DNA of 64,000 nucleotides from Paramacrobiotus metropolitanus (Eukaryota; Tardigrada; Eutardigrada; Parachela; Macrobiotidae): NCBI RefSeq assembly GCF_019649055.1, contig NW_026570396.1, positions 1 to 64,000 of the forward strand, read 5' to 3'. Shown piece by piece: positions 37,950 to 51,000 of this stretch (position 1 is its first letter; each line of letters starts with the position of its first letter). The notes under the pieces were generated by a model. It saw only the letters and a program-made list of their open reading frames with translations, ran no database searches and was not told where the DNA came from. The position numbers and the translations under genes were made by a program.

Positions 37950-40900
37950 GGGTTTCCACGGGGTCTCCTGTCTAAATGCAATCCGGTGTATCGGGTCCGG
38001 GGCGTCGGTTCCCGGGTTACCCAACGTAACCGGTAAACTTGTGCGAGGTCGGGTAAGCACGGCTGACACTTACGTCCGACTCGTATCCATCCGTTCCGGA
38101 GAAATTAAACCGAGGTCATTTGACCAAGGTCGACCTCCTGGTGAGTTTAACCAGTGGTCGAGGAATCCGGCTAAGTCCCGAATTCCAAAGTTCAAGTCGG
38201 ACAAAACCGTACTTGTGTCGTGCGACTTCTGTGGTCGCCAAGTGGTAATGCCGGTAAAGTGTGGTCGGTTAAAACCGTTAAATCTGCTACCACGAGCCTG
38301 GTTGTGACTTCCGATGCGAACTGGCTCGAAGGTCCGGTCGGAATTTCTTGTTCCTCCCATCCGATGATGATTCACTGTTGTCATCCGACCTGTTGTCAGT
38401 TGGGATGGATATCCGACCTGAGGTCGGCGATAACGCACCTCCATGGTCGACCTCGGTAACTCGTGTTATTTAGGCCCGTGTGGGGCCATACAAGTCCCGT
38501 TAGGTCGAATTCGTCCACTTCAAGGTCGTTTTCAATTCCGTTCTTTCATTTGGTCATCCTTCACCGACCTGTTATCGGTGACTCCTGATGTTCGACCTGA
38601 GGTCGGGTATAATGTTATCCAACCCGTGGTCGGTGGTGATGTTGTACGGCCTGAGGTCGGTTACCACGTAACTGGTCCGGTCGAGGGTCGTACTTCGGTT
38701 AATCCGCTGATGTTCCAAGCGGTTCCGAACGATCCGGTGTTCTTAACCAACTTCTGTGGTCGGTTAAACCGGTTATCCGACCTGAGGTCGGTGACAATGT
38801 TATATCACCCGAGGTCGGTGATAGTGTTATACAACCCGAGGTCGGTTATCCCGTTTCGCAGGTCGACCGAGGTCGATTTCATCCTTCCGGAAGTCGTTTT
38901 CCGTGGACATCTTCAATGGTGTCTCCATTCACCGACCTGTTGTCGGTTACTTCACATATCCGACCCGAGGTCGGGTACAATGTTATCCGACCTGAGGTCG
39001 GTGAGTCCATGGTTCCGTGTTCAACCGAGGTGAGTTACGGTTTGCAAGCTCGAAGTGGAGCCATACAAGTCCGTTTCGGTCGAATCACGCTCCTAACCGA
39101 CCTGTTGTCGGTTACTTTACTTTATCCGACCTGAGGTTGGATGTAATGTTATCCAGCCCGAGGTCGGTGATTCTTCGTCCAGATCGATTCCGTCCGCTAA
39201 GAGGTCGTTTTAAGCCTCTGGGCCTCCATCCGGGCTCCGCAGAGTCGTTCTGGAGCAGTATCCGGTTCGTGCCTCTAACATGCCCTGGTTCGGGTTCGTG
39301 ACTTTGCCTCTGGGCGGTCGGAGTTCCGTCGAGTTTGGCGGTTCCATGGCGTCTGTTGGCCATTCAGCATGCACTCTTGGTCGCTTGTGGTGTCAAGGGA
39401 CTTCTGTGGTCCCACTCCACAAGACAGACTCTTTGGTTCAAACTGGCGTACGATTCTCGCGCCTTGGCAGCGTTGTGCCTCGGGCCCCGACTTATGTCAG
39501 ACTGCCCGTTCCCATCCCCATGCAGCATGCAAACTGAGGTAGAATCAGATCACTTGACTTCCCTGGTTGGAGTTTCTTCATTCTGTTCCACGAACCTGTG
39601 ACGCCTTGCCACTTCTGTTGGGGGGAAGACATCACACGTCCGTAGGGGTCTGTATGGGGGTGCAGGCCGTGTGTTCTAACACGGTTTGCCTAGGATGTTC
39701 CATTTGAGACATGGGGAAGCAGGTCGCGGCGGAGTCGTTGGTACGCCGGTAGCCAAATCACCGTCGCTGTTCCTCTTCAGGGAATGACAGCACGTTCGAG
39801 ACGCGCGTAGTCGTGGTCACCGGTGAATCGGTTGGTTTATCCGATATCCTCCGGGGGAGACTGCGGTTGGACTCCGGGTACAGGTTCCTAGTTGAGAGCC
39901 TGTAGGTCTGGGTTCAAACGGAGAATCCGTCCAGACTAAGATCGTGGTTAGATACCGCGGTCTGCGGTCAACATTACCGACTTCTGTGGTCAGTAAAGGT
40001 TGCCGTATGGCTATCCGACTTGTGGCTTCCGTATGCTTCCATCAGGTCGACGTCAGTTGGTCGAGTGACGACATTTCTGAGGTCGGCTACCGTTGGTAAA
40101 ATCGACTTCTGTAGTCGATCCTAGGTAGCAAGTCGTAGTTGACACGATCCGCTTCGTTGCGGTCCGAGTGGTTCCATGTTATTTTGCGGGCTTGTTATCC
40201 TGGAATTCTCGCTGGTTTCTACTCCGGAGTCCGGTTGCCGGAGTGTTTCTACAGCTTATTTCTCGGATGTAAAGTTGAAACGTCGCTGACTTCTGTGGTC
40301 AGCTAGGTTGTCCGAGTTATACTGACTGGTTCCGATCATCTACTTCAGGGATGGTTGACTTCTATGGACAACTGAGGTAGTAGATCGTGGTTAACCAACA
40401 CGGTCTGCATTGGGTATATCCTTCTGTACGACTTGTCCTTCGGATATAAAGTTGAAACTTCACCGACTTCTGTGGTCGGCTAGGTTATCCGAGTCGTAAC
40501 GAGGAGGTCCGAGTTCTACCTTAAGGTTGGTTGACTTCCGTGGTCAACAAAGGTAGTCGATCGAGGTTCTGTGGCACGGTCTGAGCCACTTCCTTTCTTA
40601 GTTTGGCTTCCTCGGGAATGGTCAACTTCTGTGGTTGACTGAGGTAGCGAGACATGGTTAAAGTCGCGGTCTGCGAAGTTAAGTCTCTGGGCGGGAATCC
40701 GGTTCTTCGCTCCTGCCTTTGGTTGATTCAATGCATCATGTCGTAACAGGTCGGTTTTGACTTTTGTGGTCAATTCCGAACCATGTGACATTCCAAACCG
40801 ATGAGGATACCACTGTCTGCGGTGATGAAAGTTACTGGTCGGTTACCCGGTCCCAAAGTCGGCCACGGGTGCCAGGCAAACACGGTGTGAAACAATTTCG

Positions 40901-41480
40901 CACCATGTTAGCGTAATCCTCTCGGTCTATACTCCAGAGTCGGTTGGCCGGAGTAATTTTCTTCGGTAGCAGAACGTGGTTCACGATATGCTATGTTAGC
41001 AGGCCGGGGCGTCTGTTGTCTCCGGTCAAAGCAGATGTGGTTCTCGATCTGCTCATGCCATGCTGGGGAACTGAGGTCAGTTGCCCAGTTCGTTCCAGGG
41101 GATTCCTCGGGGGACGTACCGGTACGGTGAAAGAACCGGAACACCCAGGTCTTGACCACGCGTTTCCGGGTCTGACCGAAGAATCCGGCCAACTTATGTG
41201 GTTGGCTCTTCTGGCTTATTCGTGGTTCACGTCCGCTATCTCAGGATCTGTAAGAAGAAGTAAAAGTAATCCGTTCCATGTTTCCACGTCATTTCTTGAC
41301 GGTGCTGTTTCTCAGCTGGGCAGGTTCTCTGCCAGGTCGGTTCTCTGCCAGGTCGGTTCTCGACTCCGCCGTTTCTCGGCTGAATGTCCCTTCCTTACTG
41401 TTGAAGTGGGGGACTCGGGTTCGCATGTGGGAACCTGTTATCCCAAGGGGACTGAGATCGGCGGGTCTCCACCGAAGTAG
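37950..41480. repeat. Hairpin-rich GC tract, unit A
   Basis: About 3.5 kb is dominated by two palindrome families. Family 1 has the constant core AC-TTCTGTG-GT with arms that differ between copies but remain complementary, for example ATCGAC/GTCGAT at 40,101, GCTGAC/GTCAGC at 40,285, GTTGAC/GTCAAC at 40,530, GTCAAC/GTTGAC at 40,621, GGGAC/GTCCC at 39,397 and GCCAAC/GTTGGC at 41,188. Family 2 is CCGACC-TGA-GGTCGG, clustered at 38,400-39,170 with spacers such as TAATGTTAT at roughly 30-36 bp periods. Long plus-strand ORFs (38,443-39,033 and 40,944-41,480) translate these repeats and look spurious. On the minus strand the tract lies downstream of the giant ORFs, so it could be a long 3' non-coding region. 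Confidence 0.85.
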
Positions 41481-41646
41481 TCCTCATCATCTTCGTCGTC
41501 AGGCTGAACATATTATTCAGATTTTTACAAATCACGTGAGCTGGTTTAGGTCGAGTTTACTAATGGTAAGTAATATCCCGCATACAAGTCAGTTCACAAA
41601 ACTACAAAAATCTGAAACGTTATGAAAAATTATTAGTTACTATTAC

Positions 41647-44600
41647 CATCGTAGCCCGGTACAGCATGGCCGGATGAATGCGGTGGAGGATCGAGATTCG
41701 AACCCAACCCACTGCACGTCGATGTTATCGGCCATCCAGTCTCTGGAAATGTACGAATCTGGACATATAGTTTAAATTTTCATTGAATATTCGTCGGAAG
41801 TCCTGCTATGTAAGGATAGGCTCAAGCCCATGATTACAAGCCTCACATACCAGTTTGCCACCAGTTATCCAAAACTGCAGCGTTGAACGTTTCTTTCGTC
41901 CAAGCCTTGGTTCCTTCATCACAGTGCTCTCCGCAATGTAGAGTAACTTCAAACTAAAACGTACCGACACTGACAGTCACAAGAATACCCACGCTACTGT
42001 ACTTACATGCACGTTTGCAAATTATTTAAGCTTGTCGAAGAAACAATTTGCATTTTCAACTATGAGCTGTCCAATATTTTTCAAAATGTCACATCAAAAC
42101 CAGAAGCTACCTTTTGATGTCATGCTTCCGGCCAAATTTTCCTCGGGATCCTGCAGAAAAATAAAACTGGAACACAGTTTATATATATCAGCAAGATTCA
42201 GCTCCAAGCCTACCACTTGTCGAAGCGCTCGCATAGCGGTGGGAGTGGTGAACATTCCCTTAACTTTATAGCGCTCAATTAGCCTAAAATAGCTACTACC
42301 ATCCGGTGTATCGGTGACCTTTCCCTATAATCCGAAATCGGTAGTGATACAACTAATAATACTATCAAGCAGTAAGAACAAATAAGCATCCTTTTACTTC
42401 GTAGATAACGGACGGGTTACCGTGCAGCAGCGGAGCGTAACAGATGTATGAATGGCCCACCACCCAGCCAAAATCACTCGCCGACCACCAAATCTCTCCC
42501 GGTTTCATTCCGTAGACATTATACATGGACCAATGTAGTGCTACCGCGTAGCCTCCTGCTGGACGTACCACGGCCTAAATCACCAAAATCCCTAGGAAAA
42601 CTCTGCGAGTAACCGTTGTTCTTACCGGCGGGTTTGCTGACTGCATGCTGACAATACAAGCTTTGGAAAATACCGCGAAATTGGCCAAAAAAAGAAACAG
42701 CTTCTAACAGCAATACCACATTCCGCAGAAGGTAAGATATTAATCTGTGCCCCAGAATTCACACCTTAGGTGTTCCAGTTGTGCCGCTTGTGTAGAGAAT
42801 GTACAGCGGATCCATGGCGTCGATCGGCACGCAGTCAACACTCTTCCCCGCCGCAACTGCTTCATGCCAATCGGAATCACGACCACTGGTCCACGAACTG
42901 CGAGACTGAAGAGAACTGCACTGAAGACTCTTACGACTGTGGATAAAAACTGTCCAATACAGATACACACCATTTCCGGACGCTGGAACACAACAACGTG
43001 CTTTGGCTTGTTAGTTGCTGTATTAATGGCATCGTCAACAATCTTCTTGTAGTCCACTTCACGGCCTCTTTCAATGCCATGGGACCCGCAGATCACTGCT
43101 ACTGCCTATAACAGCAGAAAAAGTCTGAACACAGACTGATGTCTTTATTTGTGTATGGTTATGTGTATACTTGTACTGTAAAATCACTAAAATGTATGTA
43201 TTTGAGCACCCAACCTAAAAGTCTGGAGTAAGAGGCTTTTAATGAACTTTACCCAATAATAAAGGTTAGGGTTAGTTAGCGTTGCATCAGTATTTCGTAG
43301 TAGTATTTCATGGTTCAGATGTTCAAATAAGTGAAAAATCTGGAAAAATCACGATATGCAAGTTTTCATGCTAATCCTAGTTCCCTCCAGGGCATGCTTA
43401 CTAGAGTAGGGAAACAAAGTTTTTACCTTAGCATGAGAAATTCTGGTGGCCAATTCTTTGGCGGCAAAACCTCCAAAAACCACGGAATGAATTGCACCGA
43501 TTCTAGCACATGCTAACATCGCCGTCACGGCTTGTGGAATCATCGGCATGTAAATTATGACGCGATCGCCCTTTTTGACTCCGAGATTCGACAAATGGGC
43601 TGCGAAAGCTTTTACCTGCACACGACGCAAGTTAATCATTCTACTAATTTTAAGTACAGTGCCGTAACTGTCGACACATTTTACAATCTTTCAAGCAGAT
43701 TAACCGTAAGTAATTTTCGTCACTGCTCGTATTGGTATACCTCTCTTAAAATTTCGTCGTACGTCAGGGAACATCTTGAATTTGTTACCGGACTTTCGTG
43801 ATGCAGAATGATCTCGCCTCCTCGACCCTCATCACAGTGCCGATCCAATGCATTATAGCACACATTAATTTTCCATCCGGAAAACCTGAATAGCGTCAAC
43901 TTCACAGATTACTTGTACACAAGATAAATTAATTAATAATGTGCAGTTTTTCAATGGTTTTGTACTCGTTTGTTGTGTACACGTACTCGTATAATAATAA
44001 TTATATAATAATCATACGAGTACGTACTCACCTTATTCACATTCATAAACAAAGTAAGTAACAACTCCAGTCTCGTAACCATATGCTGTGGTACTTTATG
44101 TAAACTTGCAATTATAATCATGTTTGCAAAATTTAGAGCGAGCACAAATGAGTAGGCCGTTTTCGAGAATTGTAAAGTAGAGTGTGCAAACAAAAAATCT
44201 AATAAAATTTGTAAAAACCGAAATGATTTCCGGTACTTTCTTATGGTTAGGTATTTGCAGCACTTGTACTTTACTACAGCGCACTGCCGATGTTCATGTC
44301 GCAACTAAGCGGCCAGAAGAGCAAACTCTGAGCGGAAAAGATTACCTGTCTCCTGATATGCAAAGCGTAATCTTTTAACTGTAAGTTTCAAACCCGCTTA
44401 ACTTTGTACAAATCCCAAACAAAAATTTGCATGGCAAGCGTTGGCGGGTTACGTATAGTCGCATACCATTTAGTAAACGGAGAATCTGTGTCATCTAAAA
44501 CTTTGTCCTTCTTCTCATCCCACACCAGTGCAGACGCCAGGTCTTTCCAGTATTCCTCTCGTCTGGATAGAGATTTCAGGTAAGTTTTAAGGTATACGTC

Positions 44601-44807
44601 TTCTTCGCTGGTCGTTGCATCACTCTTTGCAATTTCTGCATTGCGAACATTCGCTTTCACATCTGCATTTCGATGACGAACCTGGCGATAATGAGTTTCT
44701 GCGATCAGCTGTTTTCCAGCTGACTGTGAACAGAATGACAGACATAAAACAGCACGGTTAAGCTTTGTCGTCGAGGCTGGCTTTAGTGCGCGATGGAACA
44801 TCAACAT
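41647..44807 (-). pseudogene. Truncated ACSS3 copy B, exons 1-10 only
   Basis: Matches exons 1-10 of copy A: 44467-44807, 43741-43885, 43427-43615, 42971-43105, 42765-42905, 42398-42574, 42214-42324, 42111-42150, 41851-41953 and 41647-41742. Exon 2 is intact here ([12 protein letters not shown]), unlike copy A. Exon 8 lacks one base in a G run (CCCGAGGAAAA for CCCGAGGGAAAA) and exon 9 lacks one base in another G run. Exons 11-18, encoding the C-terminal adenylation subdomain with the catalytic lysine, are absent because unit B starts after exon 10; transcription would instead run into the hairpin tract of unit A. If the assembly is right it cannot make a functional enzyme; if not, it is the second allele. 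Confidence 0.9.
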
Positions 44808-47432
44808 TTTCTAGTCCTTTTATCAACGAATACGGTGAAAAGTGACGATTTATGGTAAAATGTGACAGCTTTGCAGCCCAATGTCCAGGTTGCCGTTTAC
44901 AACTCTTGAAATTATGTAGTTAGGTACAAAATATCATAATCATACACTCGCGAATGCCAACAACACCGAGAGAAACAGACCAACATCTATCTGCCTGCTT
45001 TGAGAGTCTGACGATGAATTACAATCGTAGACTTGCCAGCTGCTGTAGCTTATGGTTAGTACACATAACACATAGGCTGGTGACACAGCCACTGCACCTA
45101 CCTTATTACGCAGTGAAAACAAGTACAAAATATCTGTATTTACTAGTATAGAAGTATAGTTTTATTCAGCGTGAAACTTTAACGAGTTTATAAGCCGATC
45201 GCCTCTCAGTAGGACATCTGCCTCGGCATGCATACGTACTTATTCTTCAAAATCTGCACCAAAATTTGTAAAACAAGCATCAAACAATCGCGGTCTGTAT
45301 TGTACTACTGATAGTATTTGTTATTTTATTAACATATACAATTCATTTCTTTTTTCTTCTGCAGATTATTGCATAATAGCCTTAGTTTAGCAAGATTTTG
45401 GTTTTGGATAAAAACAATACTATTATCCGTAATAAATGTTTTATATGTGCTCATTACCACCATACTACTCGTATAAGAAGCCCCTCTTCTATAATTATGT
45501 GCTACCAACACCAAGTCGTGATCGGTGATAACCATAAAAGCACTAAGGTAAATTTTTAGGCTAAACTGTCGAGTGGTTTGCTTTGGGCCGATAAAAAATT
45601 TTTTTGCAACAAAATTTTTTTAAGATCGGCGGTACGAAGCAGTCAGAGGTTTTCTGTAAAAGTAAAGTACTTGTTGTATCTTTGTTTCTTGAATGATTAT
45701 ACAGCCTCAGCCGACTCCGGAAATAGGCGGCCTAATCCCACAGAATATTTCGTCTAATTTAGCCGATTCTGGTACTGTCCCGTGACAGAGGCAGCGTTTC
45801 CCGCAATAAAAATTTAAGTTCGTGCAGTATTCAAAATTTATTGTGAGTGGTACTGTGGTGCTAACTTGTACACGATTGGTTTACGACTTTACGGGAACTT
45901 CAGCAGGCGGCACAGCGTACTGTACCCTGGACCGATGGTTGATTTATTAAAGGTGACCACTCCGTACACACCCTTTCACTCCGCACACAACCTTTTGCAC
46001 TCCCTTTCATTCCGTGCATAACCTTTTTGCGCTACCTTTCATTCCGTACACAACCTTTTAATTTTTTTAATTTTTTCACAGCAGAGTTTCTGTAATTCTG
46101 AAATAAAAAAACGCGCAATCTCGACCGTTTTTTTTATTGTGAACAGCAACGTTTTTCACCCTAATCTCCGCAAGACCTGCTCCGTAACACTTGTTTATTC
46201 AATCTTAGCTTGCTACGTGAGTTATTTGCTGACGCTGTCATACACCAGGACGGCAGGACGCCTTCGTCGGAACGGTCCCATGATGTTGCAAAAAGAAGTA
46301 ATATTTTTTCGTAGTTTTGCTTTTCTGTAGTAATACTGTAATACAGGTTACAGGTATTTAAGTATAATATGTATAAATATATATAGAAGTTTGGTAGTGC
46401 ACCGAGTGAATGGTAGTGCGCAAAAAGGTTGTGCACGGAATGAAAGGGAGTACAAAAGGTTGTGTGCGGAGTGAAAGGGTGTGAAAGGGTGTGTACGGAG
46501 TGATCACCTTTATTAAATGGCTAAACTTTCAGAGTATTAAGTAAATTAATTAAGTACTTTAAAGCGGGTCACCGGCACTTCTGCGAATGCACGTAGCAAC
46601 ATACAGGTGTATTGTACTTGACTTCCGGTATCGGTTTGAAAGCTATTATACCATGACTTCCTCCATGAGTCACTCCATGACTTCATTCATTGCACCGTCA
46701 GAATCTCGGTTTTCAGCTCCCATCAACCTTTCACGCTTACAGCACGTGGCACAATACCGTAGTACGAGTACAAGTGAACTGTATGGTGCCGTATGATGTC
46801 AGAGCGGTGATATCATTTCTGAACCACCCTTTAAACTATTAAAGTAGAAACGCCGGTATATAAATAATATAACCAAGGCATTTTGAGTTGCCTTTATTTT
46901 TGTAAATTTTACTACGGTACTGTATTTTTTCATTCTGATTTCAGTATTTTCACTGTTTTTGTGATCTGAGCTGTACCGTATAAGCCTGTGATAAACTAGG
47001 GTAGTATTAGGCGAGCGCAATAAATTAAATTAAGGATCTCAAATCTCATTGTCAGTCCAGATTTTCTGATCTGTTTTGTACTGTGATCTGTGACAGGCAA
47101 GCGCAGGGAGCTCACAGATGCCTTTATTGTACAAATAAAGTGGAGCAAATACCGCGTGATTGCGGGAGAAAACACAACAAAGCCAATGTCTGGCAGAAAT
47201 CAGCAAGTCAAGTTGCTGCGAGCGAGTTCTAACGCATAATGAAATGTAGAGAATCGAATGTGCTGGCGGCAACGGCGTCACGCTGTCCAGACACAAGGGA
47301 TGTGAGTGCGCAGACTGGACTCGTATCCAACGCGAGCGTATAAGCGCTGAGTCATACAGCGAGAGAGAGGAGCGAGAGAGCAAGTATGCTCAGTGAGTGC
47401 GCCCGCGGTGTATCCGCTAGGCGGAGAGTGCA
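44808..47432. other. AT-rich spacer upstream of ACSS3 copy B
   Basis: Counterpart of 34,912-37,364. It carries the complete foldback element at 45,943-46,517 and a 29-bp segment near 46,700 (TCTCGGTTTTCAGCTCCCAT and following) absent from unit A. No gene is recognisable. Confidence 0.5.
45943..46517. mobile_element. Foldback element with ~100-bp inverted arms made of short repeats
   Basis: The left arm (45,943-46,034) reads ATTAAAGGTGACCACTCCGT, then ACACCCTTTCACTCC and further CACTCC/CCTTT units. The right arm (46,413-46,517) is its inverse and ends GTGATCACCTTTATTAAAT. Each arm holds three or four imperfect ~20-bp units. Unit A has only the right arm (36,370-36,475). Possible functions as a cruciform or transposon end are inferred, not shown. 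Confidence 0.8.
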
Positions 47433-48019
47433 GTGCAGCCACTCACGTACGTACAAGAGAGGGCGAATCAGCATGTGTGCAGTGATACGCATACGCAAAG
47501 TGGCGTATCTATCACGCAGGCTGTCGTGCCTCTAACATGCCTCTGGGCGGGAATCCGAGCTCCTGCGAGGATGCTCCGACTCAGTACCGCGCCAGCGTCG
47601 CACCTCTCCGGTCGACCCATGTGGGGTCGCCGGTACGCGTCCTCTTCCAATGGGAGTCCGGTGTCTGTTGACCGTCCCATTCTTCACTTCCAGATCCATG
47701 AGAGGCAAGCAACTCACGGCCGCAAATCTGGAAGCCGCTCGGGGTTCGTTGTTGGACCGGTTTCGCTTCTGTTGGCAGGCATCTTGCTTCTGTTGGCTCG
47801 CGGAGAAAGTAAAAAAAAAAGTGTAATGACGGTTAAACAGCGCGAAATAAAAATGTAATAAAGTTTAATCACAATTCCAGTGAGCAAAAAATAAATACAA
47901 AACAGATCTGGTTAGAGATTCTAAGTAAAATACAATTCCGTTTGTTAGAAAATGTACAAAAATACTAAAAAGAGATCTGTCCGGGGAGCTTGTTCCGACT
48001 AGGATGACGTCCACGGGGT

Positions 48020-51000
48020 CTTGGGTTTCCACGGGGTCTCCTGTCTAAATGCAATCCGGTGTATCAGGTCCGGGGCGTCGGTTCCCGGGTTACCCAACGT
48101 AACCGGTGAACTTGTGCGAGGTCGGGTAAGCACGGCTGACACTTACGTCCGACTCGTATCCATCCGTTCCGGAGAAGTTAAACCGAGGTCGTTTGACCAA
48201 GGTTGACCTGCTGGTGAGTTAACCAGTGGTCGAGGAATCCGGCTAAGTCCCGAATTCCAAAGTTCAAATCGGACAAAACCGTACTTGTGTCGTGTGACTT
48301 CTGTGGTCGCCAAGTGGTGATGCCGATAAAGTGTGGTCGGTTAAAACCGTTAAATCTGCTACCACGAGCCTGGTTATGACTTCCGATGCGAACTGGCTCG
48401 AAGGTCCGGTCGGAATTTCTTGTTCCTTCCATCCGACGATAGTTCACTGTTGTCACCCGACCTTCTGTCGGTTAGGATGGATATCCGACCTGAGGTCGGT
48501 CATAATGTTATCCGACCTGAGGTCGGTGATAACGTACCTCCGTGGTCGACCTCGGTAACTCGTGTTATTTAGGCCCGTGTGGGGCCATACAAGTCCCGTT
48601 AGGTCGAATTCGTCCACTTCAAGGTCGTTTCCGATTCCGTTCTTCCATTTAGTCATCCTTCACCGACCTGTTATCGGTGACTTCTGATGTCCGACCTGAG
48701 TTCGGGTATAATGTTATCCAACCCGAGGTCGGTGGTAATGTTGTACGGCCTGAGGTCGGTTACCACGTAACTGGTCCGGTCGAAGGTCGTACTTCGGTTA
48801 ATCCGCTGATGTTCCAAGCGGTTCCGAACGATCCGGTGTTCTTAACCGACTTCTGTGGTCGGTTAAACCGGTTATCCGACCTGAGGTCGGTGACACTGTT
48901 ATGTCACCCAAGGTCGATAATAATGTTATACGACCCGAGGTCGGTTATCCCGTTTCGCAGGTCGACCCAGGTCGATTTCATCCATCCGGAAGTCGTTTTC
49001 CGTGGACATCTTCAATGGTGTCTCCATTCACCGACCTGTTGTCGGTTACTTCACATATCTGACCCGAGATCGGGTACAATGTTATCCGACCTGAGGTCGG
49101 TGAGTCCATGGTTCCGTGTCCAACCGAGGTGAGTTACGGTATGCAAGCTCGAAGTGGAGCCATACAAGCCCGTTTCGGTCGAATCATGCTCCTAGCCGAC
49201 CTGTTGTCGGTAACTTCACTTTATCCGACCTGAGGTTGGGTGTAATGTTATCCAACCCGAGGTCGGTGATTCTTCATCCAGGTCGATTCCGTCCGTTAAG
49301 AGGTCGTTTTAAGCCTCTGGGCTTCCATCCGGGCTCCGCAGAGTCGTTCTGGAGCAGTATCCGGTTCGTGCCTCTAACATGCCCTGGTTCGGGTTCGTGA
49401 CTTTGCCTCTGGACGGTCGGAGTTCCGTCGAGTTTGGCGGTTCCATGGCGTCTGTTGGCCATTCAGCATGCAAACTGAGGTAGAATCAGATCTTCACTTC
49501 CCTGGTTGGGGTTTGTTCATTCCGTTCCACGAACCTGTGACGCCTTGCCACTTCTGTTGGGGGAAGACATCACACGTCCGTAGGGGTCTGTATGGGGGTG
49601 CAGGCCGTGTGTTCTAACACGGTTTGCCTAGGATGTTCCATTTGAGACATGGGGAAGCAAGTCGCGGCGGAGTCGTTGGTACGCCGGTAGCCAAATCACC
49701 GTCGCTGTTCCTCTTCAGGGAATGGCAGCACGTTCGAGACGCGCGTAGTCATGGTCACCGGTGAATCGGTTGGTTTATCCGATATCCTCCGGGGGAGACT
49801 GCGGTTGGACTCCGGGTACAGGTTCCTAGTTGAGAGCCTGTAGGTCTGGGTTCAAACAGAGAATCCGTCCAGACTAAGATCGTGGTTAGATACCGCGGTC
49901 TGCGGTCAACATTACCGACTTCTGTGGTCAGTAGAGGTTGCCGTAAGGCTATCCGGCTTGTGACTTCCGTATGCTTTCATCAGGTCGACGTCAGTTGGTC
50001 GAGTGGTGACATTTCTGAGGTCGGCTACCGTTGGCAAGTCGACTTCTGTGGTCGATTCTAGGTAGCAGGTCATAGTTGACACAGTCCGCCTTGTTGCGGT
50101 CGACTGGCTTTTGGTTCTTACTTTAGGAATCCGGTTGCCGGAGTAAGCCATGGGTGCATTGGCAAGCATGGCCTGGAACACGCCGTAATGCCGTGTTCCG
50201 GGCCATGCTGGCGGAATCCTCGCTGGTTTCGACTCCGGAATCCGGTTGCCGGAGTATTTCCACAGCTCGTTCCTCGGATGTAAAGTTAGAACTTCACCGA
50301 CTTCTGTGGTCAGCTAGGTTATCCGAGTTATACTGACTGGTTCCGATCATCTACTTCAAGGATGGTTGACTTCTGTGGTCAACTGAGGTAGTAGATCGTG
50401 GTTAACCAACACGGTTTGCATTGGGTATATCCTTCTGTACGACTTGTCCTTCGGATGTAAAGTTGAAACTTCACCGACTTCTGTGGTCGGCTAGGTTATC
50501 CGAGTCGTAACAAGGAGGTCCGAGTTCTACCTTGAGGTTGGCTGACTTCTGTTGTCAACAAAGGTAGTAGATCGAGGTTCTGTGGCACGGTCTGAGCCAC
50601 TTCCTTTCTTAGTTTGGCTTCCTCGGGAATGGTCAACTTCTGTGGTTGACTGAGGTAGCGAGACGTGGTTGAAGTCGCAATCTGCGGAATTAGGTCTCTG
50701 GGCTGGAATCCGGTTCTTCGCTCCTGCCTTTGGTTAATTCAATGCGCCATGTCGTAACAGGTCGGTTTTGACTTCTGTGGTCAATTCCGAACCATGTGAC
50801 ATTCCAAACCGATGAGGATACCACTGTCTGCGGTGACGAAAGTTACTGGTCGGTTACCCGGTCCCAAAGTCGGCCACGGGTGCCAGGCAAACACGGTGTG
50901 AAACAAGCGCAGTGCCGTGTTTCGCACCATGCTAGCGTAATCCTCTCGGTCTGTACTCCAGATTCGGTTGGCCGGAGTAATTTTCTTCGGTAGCAGAACG

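Larger units (their letters stand above)
31614..41503. repeat. Tandem duplication unit A (~9.89 kb)
   Basis: Begins just upstream (gene sense) of ACSS3 exon 11, at AACATATTATTCAG, and ends inside the last 20 or so codons of the minus-strand ORF whose full version ends at 51,452 (sequence TCGTCGTCAGG). It holds ACSS3 exons 1-10, the AT-rich spacer and the hairpin tract, and is followed directly by a second copy in the same orientation. The copies differ by scattered substitutions, many 1-bp homopolymer differences and several larger indels. Confidence 0.93.

Noticed and set aside
38443-39033. Plus-strand ORF of 196 codons in the hairpin tract (and similar ORFs at 40,944-41,480, 48,677-49,132 and 50,968-51,666)
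   Set aside because: The proteins merely translate the palindromic repeats, frames are not kept between the two units, and no domain is visible. GC-rich repeats produce long chance ORFs.
38400-39170. Periodic palindromes resembling a CRISPR array
   Set aside because: Spacers are themselves related and of variable length, repeats are short and diverged, and the context is eukaryotic.
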